Under the pieces are notes generated by a model. That model saw only the letters and a program-made list of their open reading frames with translations, was not told where the DNA came from and did not search any database. Shown one piece after another: positions 9,553-18,953 of a DNA stretch of 64,000 nucleotides. The stretch is from Actinomycetota bacterium (GTDB lineage Bacteria; Actinomycetota; Actinomycetes; Nanopelagicales; Nanopelagicaceae): contig SYEK01000035.1 of the NCBI GenBank assembly GCA_005800815.1, positions 1 to 64,000 of the forward strand, given 5' to 3'. The position numbers and the translations under genes are program-made. Within the stretch, counting starts at the first letter, position 1, and the number at the start of each line of letters is the position of its first letter.

Positions 9553-9557
9553 CCTGT

Positions 9558-11660
9558 GTGGTTAAGCAATCGGCACTCCTTCGCAGTGAAAGTAGTTCGT
9601 TGCTACTGGAGGTCATCGATGGCGCTCTTGTCATCGCCCATTGGGGTGCGCTACTTGTTGGGGACTTGGCCGAAGTAGCCACTGCCAGCCAAGTATCCAT
9701 TGCCAATAGCTCGTGGGATCACGTGCAAAACCCAGGGATCATGCGTGAGAGTTCACGGGGCTTCTTAGGTCGCCCAACATTGAGTGGGCACAGAGGTGGG
9801 CGAGATTGGTCGACAAAGTTCGAAGTCACTAAGTTTTACCACGTAGATAATGAGTGCTCAATCACCTTTCATGATGCCTGTGCTGAGTTAGAGATCCTCA
9901 TGAATTTTGACATGGATACTTTTGGTGTGATCACACAAAGTGCAACGGTAAGTAATATTGGTGATAGTGATTACAGCTTAAATGAGTACATTCACTGGTT
10001 ACCATTGCCGCAAGAGGCTACGCAGAGTCTGGATTTTATTGGTCGGTGGTCACATGAGCGACAGCCACAAAGACGTGATATCGGAGTCGGTACCTGGGCA
10101 CGCGAGTCGCGTGAGGGAAGAAGTGGTCATAACTTCTCTATCGCCGACATCGCATTGACGGCTCAGACTGGTTTTCAAAGTGGAGCGGCATGGGCAACGA
10201 GTATTGCCTGGAGTGGAAACTCAATCTATTTGATTGAACGAGGCTTTGATGGTGGGCAGTCAATGGGGGCTGGTGAACTATTACTGCCTGGAGAGGTAAT
10301 ACTCCCAGCGGGTAAAACACACACTGTTCCTGCGATGCTCTCGGTCTACTCACAACAGGGACTAGATGGTATTAGCGCTGCCTTTCATTCACATATTCGT
10401 GCCCGCACCATGCACCCACAGCGCCCACGTCCCCTTACTCTCAACATGTGGGAGGCGATCTACTTCAACCACGATGAGGCGGCAATCAGGGAGTTAGTAG
10501 ATGTGGCCGCAGAAATCGGTATCGAGCGCGTGGTGCTAGATGATGGTTGGTTTCACTCTCGGCGCAATGACCGGGCAGGTTTAGGGGATTGGGTCATTGA
10601 TTCGACTGTTTGGCCTAATGGTTTGAGACCGATTATCAAATATATTAACTCAAAGGGAATCGAGTTTGGCCTGTGGTTTGAAGGAGAGATGGTAAATCCT
10701 GACTCTGATCTCTATCGCGCCCATCCTGAATGGATCTTGCATGAGGGTGATCGCACCCCACCTTTATGGCGTCATCAATTAGTTTTAGATTTAGCCCATG
10801 AAGGTGCCTATAACCATGTTCTAGAGCAGACATCTGCGATTTTGGGAGAGCACGATATTGCCTATATCAAATGGGATCATAATCGGGTCTTAGTAGATGC
10901 CGGCCATATGGGACGACCTGGAGTGCGCTCCCAGACCCAGGCGATCTATCGTTTATTTGCCGAGTTGAAACTGCGCCACCCACATCTTGAAATCGAATCA
11001 TGCGCCTCAGGAGGAGCTCGGATTGATTTGGGTGTGATCGATTATGTAGATCGTTTCTGGACAAGTGATAACAACGATGCACTCGAGCGTCAGAGTATTC
11101 AGCGTTGGAGCGCTCAAGTCATACCACCAGAGATGCTCGGGACACATATCGGACCAACTCATAGTCATCAGACTGGTCGAACCCTCGAACTCTCTATGCG
11201 GGCAACGACGGCTCTCTTTGGTCATGCAGGTATCGAATGGAACATCACTGAGGCAACCGAGCACGAGCGTGCCTATTTGAAGAGTTGGGCCACGTACTAT
11301 AAAACCAACCGAGCCCTATTACACAGCGGAGCCATGATTCGGGTGGATTATCCAGATACACATGGATACCTACATGGAGTCATTGCCCATGATAAATCTC
11401 GGGCAATCTTTGCCTACGTTCAACTAACACCTACCGGTGTGATTCATCCGGCACCACTGAAATTTCCAGGATTGGATGCGAAGGCCACTTACTCGATCAT
11501 CGCTGTTTATCCTGCTGGTAAGCCCCGCTTTATGTTAGTCACACCTCCGCAGTGGATGGAAGGTATACGACTCTCAGGATCTGCCTTAGCCAACAGTGGC
11601 CTGGCCGCAGCGATTCTCGCACCGGCAAATGCCTTTATCATTGAGATCACCAAGATCTAG
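9558..11660 (+). CDS. Alpha-galactosidase (GH36)
   Basis: A 700-aa GH36 enzyme releasing alpha-1,6-linked galactose from melibiose/raffinose-type sugars. An N-terminal beta-supersandwich (~1-290) precedes the TIM barrel: VVLDDGWF, the nucleophile aspartate in IKWDHNR (D440) and the acid/base in FWTSDNND (D504), plus [11 protein letters not shown]. No signal peptide is seen, so it acts in the cytoplasm on imported sugars; no transporter is adjacent. The GTG start is fixed by a -10 box six bases upstream. The product feeds the divergent galKTE operon. Its stop TAG is read from the same CTAG as the stop of convergent glpK. Confidence 0.93.
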   Translation: MVKQSALLRSESSSLLLEVIDGALVIAHWGALLVGDLAEVATASQVSIANSSWDHVQNPGIMRESSRGFLGRPTLSGHRGGRDWSTKFEVTKFYHVDNECSITFHDACAELEILMNFDMDTFGVITQSATVSNIGDSDYSLNEYIHWLPLPQEATQSLDFIGRWSHERQPQRRDIGVGTWARESREGRSGHNFSIADIALTAQTGFQSGAAWATSIAWSGNSIYLIERGFDGGQSMGAGELLLPGEVILPAGKTHTVPAMLSVYSQQGLDGISAAFHSHIRARTMHPQRPRPLTLNMWEAIYFNHDEAAIRELVDVAAEIGIERVVLDDGWFHSRRNDRAGLGDWVIDSTVWPNGLRPIIKYINSKGIEFGLWFEGEMVNPDSDLYRAHPEWILHEGDRTPPLWRHQLVLDLAHEGAYNHVLEQTSAILGEHDIAYIKWDHNRVLVDAGHMGRPGVRSQTQAIYRLFAELKLRHPHLEIESCASGGARIDLGVIDYVDRFWTSDNNDALERQSIQRWSAQVIPPEMLGTHIGPTHSHQTGRTLELSMRATTALFGHAGIEWNITEATEHERAYLKSWATYYKTNRALLHSGAMIRVDYPDTHGYLHGVIAHDKSRAIFAYVQLTPTGVIHPAPLKFPGLDAKATYSIIAVYPAGKPRFMLVTPPQWMEGIRLSGSALANSGLAAAILAPANAFIIEITKI

Positions 11661-13144
11661 TCGATCCAGTTCAACGTTCTCTCAACTGCTTTTTTCCACT
11701 GTGCATAGCCTTTTTCGCGCAGATCACGAGTATTCGTGGGAGACCAACGGCGCGACTCCTGCCACTGTGTTCGAAGCTCCTGCGGGGATGACCAGAAACC
11801 AACGGCAAGGCCTGCTGCATAGGCAGCACCGAGCGCAGTCGTCTCAGCGATTAATGGTCTAGATATATCGATTCCCATGATGTCGGCCTGCATCTGCATA
11901 CATAGAGAGTTGGCAGTGATGCCACCATCTACACGCATCTCTTTCATCGGCACACCGCTATCTGCCACCATCGCATCTATGACATCTCGGGTCTGATAGC
12001 AGATAGCCTCAAGGGCGGCGCGCGCAAGATGGGCCTTGGTAGCAGCGCGGGTAAGTCCGACTATCGCACCGCGGGCATCACTGCGCCAATACGGCGCAAA
12101 GAGCCCAGAGAAGGCTGGGACAAAATACACTCCTGCACTATCACTGACCGAGGCGGCTAAATTCTCAGTCTCAGAGGCATTGGTGATTATCCCCAATTGA
12201 TCACGCAACCATTGAATTGCAGAGCCGGTCACTGCAACTGAACCCTCAAGGGCGTAATACGCCGGTTCATCACCAAACTTGAAACATACCGTTGTCAGCA
12301 AACCATTTTTTGATCGTACGATCTCATGACCTGTGTTGAGTAAGGCAAAGTTACCGGTGCCATAAGTCGTCTTAGATTCTCCACGATCAAAACATAGCTG
12401 CCCGACCATCGCCGCCTGTTGATCTCCAAGGATTCCAGCGATAGGAATCGCAGTGCCAAAAGGACCATGTGGATCAGTAAGTGCATACGGCTCTGAAGAT
12501 GATCTGATTTTTGGTAGCAAGGCTCTTGGGACTCCAAAAATCCCCAGTAATTCATCATCCCAGTCAAGGCTCTCCAAGTTCATTAATAGCGTCCGGCTGG
12601 CATTGCTCACATCGGTGGCATGCACACCGCCACGCACTCCACCTGATAAGTTCCAGAGCAGCCATGAATCGATCGTCCCAAAGCGGGCGTTCTCACTGCT
12701 GGCCTCTGGCACGTTTTTAAGCAACCAGTTGATCTTGCTGCCAGAAAAGTATGGGGCGATCGTCAAACCAGTTTTAAAGCGGATACTCTCTTGCTCAGAG
12801 GCAGAGAGCCCTGCTAAGAACTCAGTGGTACGTGTGTCTTGCCAGACGATGGCATTCGATAGAGGCAGACCCGTTCTCACATCCCAAACAACGGTAGTTT
12901 CACGTTGATTAGTGATACCAATTGCCTCTAAATCTGAGCCCAAAATATCGGCCTGCTTGAGGGCGGCAGCGATAACTTGTTGTGCCCGATCCCAGATCTC
13001 TCCAGCATCATGTTCGACCCAACCGGCCTGGGGCAGAATCTGGCGATGCTCGAGTTGATGTTGGCCCACGGTTTTTCCTGCATGATCAAATATCATAAAG
13101 CGAGTGCTGCTTGTGCCTTGGTCCAAACTGCCGATATATCTCAC
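11657..13144 (-). CDS. glpK: Glycerol kinase
   Basis: A FGGY-family kinase (~495 aa from this start) making glycerol-3-phosphate. It shows the N-terminal [12 protein letters not shown], the middle [13 protein letters not shown], and the C-terminal [12 protein letters not shown] and [12 protein letters not shown]. The ORF track extends to a TTG at 13207, but E. coli GlpK has only about eight residues before the LDQGT-type motif, so the GTG at 13144 ([10 protein letters not shown]) is preferred. It leaves a 68-bp shared intergenic region with divergent glpD. No glpF or regulator is adjacent. Confidence 0.92.
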   Translation of the reverse strand: MRYIGSLDQGTSSTRFMIFDHAGKTVGQHQLEHRQILPQAGWVEHDAGEIWDRAQQVIAAALKQADILGSDLEAIGITNQRETTVVWDVRTGLPLSNAIVWQDTRTTEFLAGLSASEQESIRFKTGLTIAPYFSGSKINWLLKNVPEASSENARFGTIDSWLLWNLSGGVRGGVHATDVSNASRTLLMNLESLDWDDELLGIFGVPRALLPKIRSSSEPYALTDPHGPFGTAIPIAGILGDQQAAMVGQLCFDRGESKTTYGTGNFALLNTGHEIVRSKNGLLTTVCFKFGDEPAYYALEGSVAVTGSAIQWLRDQLGIITNASETENLAASVSDSAGVYFVPAFSGLFAPYWRSDARGAIVGLTRAATKAHLARAALEAICYQTRDVIDAMVADSGVPMKEMRVDGGITANSLCMQMQADIMGIDISRPLIAETTALGAAYAAGLAVGFWSSPQELRTQWQESRRWSPTNTRDLREKGYAQWKKAVERTLNWID

Positions 13145-13212
13145 GTGAGGCAATCTCGTCTCTATTGGGTTAGGCTTAACTCTACAAAGGCCATAATGGA
13201 GATGCAACGCAC

Positions 13213-14886
13213 ATGTTTTTAACCCAACTCAACCCTGAGCAACGCCGAGGCGCTCTTTCAGCCCTGAGCAATGAGCACTTTGATGTGCTCGTGATCGGCG
13301 GGGGAGTCAATGGTGTTGGAGCGGCCCTGGATGCTGCATCTCGTGGACTAAAAGTTGCATTGATTGAATCTCAAGACCTTGCCGCAGGAACATCTAGCCG
13401 CTCAAGCAAGTTAATACACGGTGGATTGCGCTATCTGCAGCAGTATGACTTTAGATTAGTACGAGAGGCCCTTCACGAGCGTGAGCTTTTAGTATCGAAT
13501 CTGTGCCCACACTTAGTCAAGCCTGTTGCTTTTCTCTTCCCATTGACAGAAAAATTCAAGGAGCGAACGTATGTCGGTGCAGGTCTTGCCCTCTATGATG
13601 CCCTGCGCGGATTCAAACGTGCTCTGCCATGGCATAAGCATCTGGGCCAAAAACAGATCAACGAGGTCGCCCCATCTCTGCGCTCAGACATTGTCACGGG
13701 TGCGATCAAATATTTCGATGCTCAAGTAGATGATGCCCGGCACACTCTCTCTGTGGCACGCACTGCAGCCAGACACGGGGCGACTATCGCCACTCGCGTC
13801 AGTGCGCAATCACTCATTCGTGATGGCAAACGTGTAGTTGGCGTAAATGCCCAAGATTTGATCAGTGGAGAGAGAATTGCAATCAAGGCGACAGTCACAG
13901 TCATGTGCGCTGGAATCTGGAGTGATGAACTTCATAAAAGCTTTGATCTTAAAGCCGGTTATGGCGTAACGATGTCAAAGGGTGCTCATATCGTCCTGCC
14001 AGGTTCGGCGATCAAATCTGAGGCTGGGATCATCCTGAAAACTCCGGTCTCGGTCCTCTTTATCATTCCGTGGGCTGACAAGTGGATCGTTGGGACAACA
14101 GACACCCCCTATACGGGCGATCGCTCACAACCCCTGGCAGATCGGGAGGATGTTGCCTACATAGTTGAACAGGCAAATCGTGTTCTCAATCCTGAGATTT
14201 CAATCAATCAGATTATCGGGGTATATGCAGGCCTTCGACCTCTTGTGGCAAATAACAAGAACTCAGTTACTACCAAACTCTCGCGCGAACACACACTCGA
14301 TCGTCCAGCCCCGGGCTTTGTCAGTATTGCGGGCGGTAAGTACACGACCTATCGTGTTATGGGCAAGGATGTCATAGATCTTGCAGTCAATGAACTACGA
14401 AAAATCACCCCAGAGTCTGTGACCGAGAAGCTTCCACTCATAGGAGCAGATGGTTACTTTGCCTTGATGCAACAGCTCGAGGCTATCTCAAGTGAGAGTG
14501 GCCTGGATGCTCAGACGATTTCGCACCTGTTGAATCGTTACGGCTCGATGATTAGTGAGATTCTAGAGTTGATAAGGATGGAGCCAGAGTTATCTCAGAA
14601 ACTGAGTTTGGATCTGCCATATTTGAAGGCCGAGATTTACTACGCTGCCAGCCATGAAGGTGCCCTCTCCGTCGATGATGTTATATCTCGTCGTACACGC
14701 ATCTCCTTTGAAGCTTACAATCATGGTGTTGATCTCGCCGATTCCATTGCAGAGATAATCGCACCAGTCTTAGGGTGGAACCGCAGAGAGTGCAAGGACT
14801 CAGTTCATGCTTATGTCACTATCGTAGAGCGCGAGTTAGCAGCCCTTGATGAACTTTTGAATGAGGCTCAAAAAGTCAGTTCTTAA
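13213..14886 (+). CDS. glpD: Aerobic glycerol-3-phosphate dehydrogenase
   Basis: A 557-aa FAD enzyme oxidising glycerol-3-phosphate to dihydroxyacetone phosphate and passing electrons to quinone. The Rossmann motif [19 protein letters not shown] starts near residue 28; [17 protein letters not shown] and GGKYTTYR are family signatures, and the C-terminal helical domain is complete. It diverges from glpK across 68 bp that must hold both promoters; a CATAAT at 13192-13197 is a possible -10. The last 11 bp overlap the convergent GH25 gene. Confidence 0.95.
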   Translation: MFLTQLNPEQRRGALSALSNEHFDVLVIGGGVNGVGAALDAASRGLKVALIESQDLAAGTSSRSSKLIHGGLRYLQQYDFRLVREALHERELLVSNLCPHLVKPVAFLFPLTEKFKERTYVGAGLALYDALRGFKRALPWHKHLGQKQINEVAPSLRSDIVTGAIKYFDAQVDDARHTLSVARTAARHGATIATRVSAQSLIRDGKRVVGVNAQDLISGERIAIKATVTVMCAGIWSDELHKSFDLKAGYGVTMSKGAHIVLPGSAIKSEAGIILKTPVSVLFIIPWADKWIVGTTDTPYTGDRSQPLADREDVAYIVEQANRVLNPEISINQIIGVYAGLRPLVANNKNSVTTKLSREHTLDRPAPGFVSIAGGKYTTYRVMGKDVIDLAVNELRKITPESVTEKLPLIGADGYFALMQQLEAISSESGLDAQTISHLLNRYGSMISEILELIRMEPELSQKLSLDLPYLKAEIYYAASHEGALSVDDVISRRTRISFEAYNHGVDLADSIAEIIAPVLGWNRRECKDSVHAYVTIVERELAALDELLNEAQKVSS

Positions 14887-16489
14887 TCTGCTTGGCACAA
14901 CCATCCTTTGATGGTTTAGGTTTTGGCTTACCTGTCGGTGATTTCGTTGGTTTTGAATCGACTCCCTGTTCGACGCTGAAAGTAACGGGTATTGAGCTCT
15001 CTGCATGAGTGGCTGAGATGTCACTGAAGAGAATCTGTCCTGTGTAGCTTCCTGCCGGGATACCTTTGATTGCCAATGTCCAAGCCCCACTTGTGGCACG
15101 CACTATGGTTTGTGTTGGTCGTGGATTAGGCGCGGCATCAAATACCAGCTTTACAGTCCCGGTGACAACGGGAGAGAGATCAGGGCGAGCAACAGCGACG
15201 TTGAAAGTCACATACTTATCTGTGGTAGTCGCCGACTGTTTGAGCAGCATCAGTGATGTTGGCTCATTTCGTGGCATCAAATCAACTAAGGTCGGGCTCC
15301 AACTGCCTTGCATTAAGTCAAGGAAAGCAGAGGAGGTTCCTCTAAAGACATTGAGATCCAACCGAGAGCCAGGTACGCCGTATTTTGGGGCGATCCCACA
15401 GGATGAGTACTGCCAGATTACCCACCGTGAATCACAGTTAGCACCTGTCCATGAATGGACATAACAACCACTCGCCTTTAGCCCTGGTTGATTTATCGGA
15501 TCAGCGGGATCGATTGCATACTGGGCCAACCACAGGGGGTACTGGGCCAACTCTGTGCTTCGCACCATCGAGCTCTCCAGAAAATTTGGATATGAGTACA
15601 GGATGGGAGTTTTGCCTGTCCTCTCTTTCAGGATCTTGAGAAATGTGATCGCCCAGAGCGTGACTTGGCTTCGTGAGGCATATTTTGCGCAGGCTCCCGA
15701 TGAGGATACGCGCACGCATGCACTCTCAAGATCTAAGGCATAGGGAAGATCACGCTGGGTGTAACCCCCAATAGATGCCAGACGCCACATCACTTTTTGA
15801 GCTTGTGCAGTTGCATCCCGGATGATTCCTTCATTATCTAAGACATCGGGCAGGATTGCATAGTGATAGAAGCCTGTATAAATACCGGCAGCCTGCGCGG
15901 CGCTGTGATCCATCACTAAATATTTGAGCGCAAGGGCATCGGCATCATCGCGCGTATCTGATGCCTTAATCATCACAAAGCGAAGTCCAGCCTCATACAT
16001 CTTCACGAAATCAATCGTCTTGTCATTGGGATGTTGCCAGCGACTTATATCCGCGCCATGAATGCGTCCACCTGGCCCTAATCCAGCGATGGTAAGAGAG
16101 GGATCACTCTGCGAAATTTGCTCGATCTGTGAGACTGTTATCGAACGGATTGAGGAGTAAAGTTTTTTGCCACCCATGAGAGCAGTTGCACGATAGGTGA
16201 CTTGGGAGTCGATTGCACTAGCAAGAGCAGTCAGCCTCCACGTCCCAGCCCGAGTGGTCTTTGTTTTGAAGCGAGTTGGCCCCCAACTGCCCCCACTTTT
16301 GATCTGAATATCTACTGTGATGCCTGACTTGGCTGGCTTTATCGTGCCATAGAAAGTCAGTAGTGCCTCATTCGTCGATGGTGTCTGTCGCACCGACAGA
16401 GACAGGCTTGATGTGGATGCAACCGCACTTGGTAGCGAAATACTGATGAGTGAGAAGAGAAGCAAGACAATCAAATTCCGGAGTTTCAT
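14876..16489 (-). CDS. Secreted GH25 (lysozyme-type) muramidase-like protein
   Basis: A 537-aa exported protein. Residues 1-25 are a signal peptide (basic MKLRN, hydrophobic core, SAVAS). Residues ~27-122 form an Ig-like/beta domain. Residues ~143-370 form a GH25 barrel with catalytic acids in HGADISRWQ (D147) and ALDLES (D253, E255). Residues ~395-505 form a second Ig-like domain, followed by a lysine/proline-rich tail. GH25 enzymes cleave the MurNAc-GlcNAc bond of peptidoglycan. The start overlaps the 85-aa upstream gene by 4 bp. Roles in cell-wall turnover or against neighbours are both possible. Confidence 0.85.
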   Translation of the reverse strand: MKLRNLIVLLLFSLISISLPSAVASTSSLSLSVRQTPSTNEALLTFYGTIKPAKSGITVDIQIKSGGSWGPTRFKTKTTRAGTWRLTALASAIDSQVTYRATALMGGKKLYSSIRSITVSQIEQISQSDPSLTIAGLGPGGRIHGADISRWQHPNDKTIDFVKMYEAGLRFVMIKASDTRDDADALALKYLVMDHSAAQAAGIYTGFYHYAILPDVLDNEGIIRDATAQAQKVMWRLASIGGYTQRDLPYALDLESACVRVSSSGACAKYASRSQVTLWAITFLKILKERTGKTPILYSYPNFLESSMVRSTELAQYPLWLAQYAIDPADPINQPGLKASGCYVHSWTGANCDSRWVIWQYSSCGIAPKYGVPGSRLDLNVFRGTSSAFLDLMQGSWSPTLVDLMPRNEPTSLMLLKQSATTTDKYVTFNVAVARPDLSPVVTGTVKLVFDAAPNPRPTQTIVRATSGAWTLAIKGIPAGSYTGQILFSDISATHAESSIPVTFSVEQGVDSKPTKSPTGKPKPKPSKDGCAKQIKN

Positions 16490-16743
16490 CGCTCAGCTAT
16501 CTCAACTTCGATATCAAAGCACTCTTTGATCGTTGTGATGAGTAAGAGGTGTTGTCGCAACCGCGCCTCAGAGTACTCATGAGCGGCACCAAGTTTTCGG
16601 CTATCAGAAAAATCAAGTGTTAGGAGTCTGCCATCAAAGTCTGCTAGGCGAGCATCAAAAAAAGCCAGCCAGGCGATTCGATCTTGCTCCAGGAGAGTAT
16701 CGAGGACTTCATTCCATCGCTGCCGAATCTGACTTAGCTCCAT
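16486..16743 (-). CDS. 85-aa hypothetical protein
   Basis: A small soluble protein, MELSQIRQRWNEVLDTLLEQ at its start and FDIEVEIAER at its end. No signal peptide or membrane segment. Its pattern (IRQRWNEVLD, then a W, then a strand GRLLTLDF) recalls the C-terminal small domain of actinobacterial DNA polymerase III gamma/tau chains, but that is a weak resemblance. It has a leaderless-type -10 box and couples to the GH25 gene by ATGA. It could be a vestige or a small replication-linked factor; no function is assigned. Confidence 0.6.
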   Translation of the reverse strand: MELSQIRQRWNEVLDTLLEQDRIAWLAFFDARLADFDGRLLTLDFSDSRKLGAAHEYSEARLRQHLLLITTIKECFDIEVEIAER

Positions 16744-16751
16744 AGCCGAGT

Positions 16752-16757
16752 ATTTTA
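16752..16757 (-). promoter_or_regulatory. -10 box of a leaderless promoter (85-aa gene)
   Basis: TAAAAT on the minus strand, eight bases before the ATG at 16743. It fits TANNNT. Confidence 0.45.
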
Positions 16758-16782
16758 CCTAGGATTTATAGTGCTGGCCTGA

Positions 16783-17451
16783 TCAGAGTCGTGACGCGCC
16801 TAACATTTTGTTGTATTCATTGACTAACTGTACTCGCATGTTCCTATCATGATCGGGTTGGATATTGAACTCTTGGGTTACTCGCGAGATTATCTGTTCA
16901 ATAGCTTTCTCACTCACATATCTCATCCGACCGATGTGGGCATTTGTATAACCTTGTGCAACAAGACGCAATGTCTGAACTTGGGCATCGGTAAGTTTGG
17001 CAAGTAACCCTCCGAGTGCAGTCTGAGAAATCGAGACGTTCCCATTGATCCATGAGACCTCCTGATTATCCTGTGCTGAATTCTTGGAGGCAGAGATTGC
17101 CTGACACAAAGCCATTAGATCTGTCGCAGATTTCTTCAACACAACCTTGGTACCCGATGGGATATCGATAAGACGATCTCCGATGAGCCTTAAATCTGAG
17201 CAGCTCTCGAGAATAACTAGGCCGATGTTGGGTTGTGCCTTGCGTAGGTTGATAGCAATCTTGACCGCTGAAGCCCCAGCGATGTGCATATCTAGTAAGA
17301 CAACATCGGGTTGTAATCTTCGAAGAAGAGTGAGGGCGACACTCTCACTTCTTGCCTCACCGATGATGTCCATATCATGCATACGAAGGGCTGGAGTCAA
17401 GGTAGATAATTCAAAACCATCATCTGTCACAACAAGGACACGCTCATTCAT
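16783..17451 (-). CDS. LuxR/NarL-family response regulator (orphan)
   Basis: A 222-aa two-domain regulator. Residues 1-~125 form a receiver domain with phospho-acceptor aspartate in VVLLDMHIAG (D54). Residues ~155-215 form a LuxR-type helix-turn-helix (LTDAQVQTLRLVAQGYTNAHIG, then RMRYVSEKAIEQ). The usual acidic pair at the N-terminus is present as TDD, while the conserved lysine region is VVLKKSA. No histidine kinase is encoded nearby. A leaderless-type promoter precedes it. The target genes are unknown. Confidence 0.88.
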   Translation of the reverse strand: MNERVLVVTDDGFELSTLTPALRMHDMDIIGEARSESVALTLLRRLQPDVVLLDMHIAGASAVKIAINLRKAQPNIGLVILESCSDLRLIGDRLIDIPSGTKVVLKKSATDLMALCQAISASKNSAQDNQEVSWINGNVSISQTALGGLLAKLTDAQVQTLRLVAQGYTNAHIGRMRYVSEKAIEQIISRVTQEFNIQPDHDRNMRVQLVNEYNKMLGASRL

Positions 17452-17457
17452 CTTACG

Positions 17458-17463
17458 ATAGTA
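17458..17463 (-). promoter_or_regulatory. -10 box of a leaderless promoter (response regulator)
   Basis: TACTAT on the minus strand followed by six bases and the ATG at 17451. It fits TANNNT at leaderless spacing. Confidence 0.5.
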
Positions 17464-17684
17464 ACTTAAGAATTTAGAAGTTTGATTAATCTACAATCGT
17501 TGTTAGTTTAAATGAGTGATAGCACTTTATAGCCATAAATAGAGATGTAGCGTTGAAATCTAATCTCAAATCATGGGCCTACTTTTTTTCGGGGGATGCT
17601 ACGAAAAATACTTCCTGCGCAAGCTCCTCGGATTTTGCAATCACATCCCAAATTTTCAATACATCTGGGGTCAGAGGCAGTTCT

Positions 17685-17761
17685 TGGTGAGGCGGGTCGG
17701 GCTCGAACCGACGACGACCAAATTATGAGTTTGGGGCTCTAACCAACTGAGCTACCGCCTC
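17685..17761 (-). tRNA. tRNA-Met (CAT), CCA encoded
   Basis: A complete cloverleaf on the minus strand: acceptor GAGGCGG/CCGCCTC, D-stem GCTC/GAGC, anticodon stem CCAAA/TTTGG around CTCATAA, T-arm GTCGG-TTCGAGC-CCGAC, discriminator A and an encoded CCA (17685-17687). The anticodon is CAT. The D-arm and non-initiator acceptor suggest elongator Met; the lysidine-modified tRNA-Ile2 cannot be excluded by eye. The 5' half (17722-17761) is duplicated at 31656-31695, marking this gene as the integration site of the adjoining island. Confidence 0.93.
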
Positions 17762-17777
17762 GTCGGAGATGAGTTTA
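17722..17777. repeat. Left direct repeat (att-like) of the genomic island
   Basis: 56 bp covering the tRNA(CAT) 5' half from the anticodon loop plus 16 bp of upstream flank. It matches 31656-31711 in the same orientation at 52 of 56 positions. One edge falls in the anticodon loop, a typical crossover site for tyrosine recombinases. Confidence 0.85.
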
Positions 17778-17801
17778 AGGATTAGCATCACAAAAGTCCA
17801 A
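17772..17801 (-). promoter_or_regulatory. Promoter of tRNA-Met, -35 supplied by the island
   Basis: On the minus strand TTGGAC (complement of 17796-17801) is 18 bp from TAAACT (complement of 17772-17777), which is 10 bases before the tRNA 5' end. The -10 lies inside the direct repeat and the -35 lies in island sequence. Confidence 0.5.
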
Positions 17802-17830
17802 GTTAAACGATGCTTTTTCAGGAGTTCATT

Positions 17831-18007
17831 ATGCTTGTAGGTATTCTAAAAGAGTTAAAAAATATCGTTATGGTCGAGACATATACAAGTAAAATCATTG
17901 CTTGGTCTGCGACGCAAGGAATTCATAATTACGCGGACCGTGGTGGTGGACCAAATGCCTGCAGAGTAGGTTCAGATGGAGCTGTTTACATCACTGTCCT
18001 TGCCTAG
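17831..18007 (+). CDS. Small ORF, possible alanine-dehydrogenase-like N-terminal remnant
   Basis: The ORF track starts at 17810, but the ATG at 17831 has a Shine-Dalgarno AGGAG six bases upstream, giving 58 aa. Its first residues MLVGILKELKN resemble the N-terminus of alanine dehydrogenase / transhydrogenase alpha chains, while the rest (ADRGGGPNACRVGSDG) does not follow that family. It is either a degraded fragment at the island edge or a small unrecognised protein. No function assigned. Confidence 0.35.
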   Translation: MLVGILKELKNIVMVETYTSKIIAWSATQGIHNYADRGGGPNACRVGSDGAVYITVLA

Positions 18008-18034
18008 CAGACTCTTTGCTGATTGAATTAGCAC

Positions 18035-18793
18035 ATGACTATAACACGCCCAGTGGCTCTAGTAACTGGAAGTGGTGGTTCCCTCGGTTCAGAAATGTGC
18101 AAGCAATTCCTTGAAGATGGATACGACGTTGTTGTCTCTGATCTTCGCGAAGATGCAGCGCAAGGGGTGGCAAGAACCCTAGATCCTACCGGAGATAGAG
18201 CCTTTATAGTCCCTATTGATGTTGGGATAACTGAATCTGTAGATGATGGTATTGCCAAGATTATTGATCGCTTTGGTCGTCTTGATGTATTAGTTAACAA
18301 CGCAGGAAACTTCCGTCAAAGTTTAACTCATACGTATAGCGATGAAGATTGGCGCTTTATTACCAATGTGCACCTTGACGGTGCATTTCGCTGCTGCCGC
18401 GCTGCGTATCCACACCTCAAGAAATCTCCATATCCAACAATCATTTCCATTGCATCAATTGCCGCACGTATTGGCTTACCAGGCCGTCTATCATACTCGG
18501 TGTCAAAAGCTGGACTTGAAGCCTTGACTCGAGTATTAGCCGTTGAATGGGCTCCAGATAATATTCGTGTTGTTGCTGTGGCACCAGGATTTACAAAAAC
18601 TCAGAATCAGATCTTTATAGATGGCAAAGAGGTCACTCATGAGGCATTTGCTCAAGCGGTACCGATGAAGCGCATGGGGCGTCCTGAGGAACAAGCATCG
18701 GTAGTAATTTTCTTAGCCTCTCAGAGGGCGTCCTATATCAATGGGCAAACTATTGTTGTTGATGGTGGCGCAACAATTGATCTAAGGGTTTAG
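18035..18793 (+). CDS. Short-chain dehydrogenase/reductase
   Basis: A 252-aa classical SDR: cofactor motif VTGSGGSLGSEM near residue 9, NNAG around residue 88, catalytic serine in ISIASIAA, YSVSKAG (YxxxK) and PGFTKT. SDRs of this type oxidise or reduce alcohols or sugars with NAD(P)H; the substrate cannot be read from sequence. It is the first clear gene after the tRNA-side edge of the island and is followed by a GlcD-like oxidase. Confidence 0.9.
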   Translation: MTITRPVALVTGSGGSLGSEMCKQFLEDGYDVVVSDLREDAAQGVARTLDPTGDRAFIVPIDVGITESVDDGIAKIIDRFGRLDVLVNNAGNFRQSLTHTYSDEDWRFITNVHLDGAFRCCRAAYPHLKKSPYPTIISIASIAARIGLPGRLSYSVSKAGLEALTRVLAVEWAPDNIRVVAVAPGFTKTQNQIFIDGKEVTHEAFAQAVPMKRMGRPEEQASVVIFLASQRASYINGQTIVVDGGATIDLRV

Positions 18794-18953
18794 AAATTAG
18801 TTGGTCAGAACGTGAAATCATTTGTTGCTCTTCTCCGCTCCCAAGCCAACTTGATGCAGGTGCAGGCAACTTGAGAGAGTTATATTCACCTATTAGAGAT
18901 TCTGGAGCAAGTCTCGCGTGGATAAAAAACTTGAGAACCTCCACTCAAAGTCC

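Noticed and set aside
13145-13207. TTG start of glpK at 13207
   Set aside because: It would add about 21 residues not found in glycerol kinases and consume the divergent promoter region with glpD.
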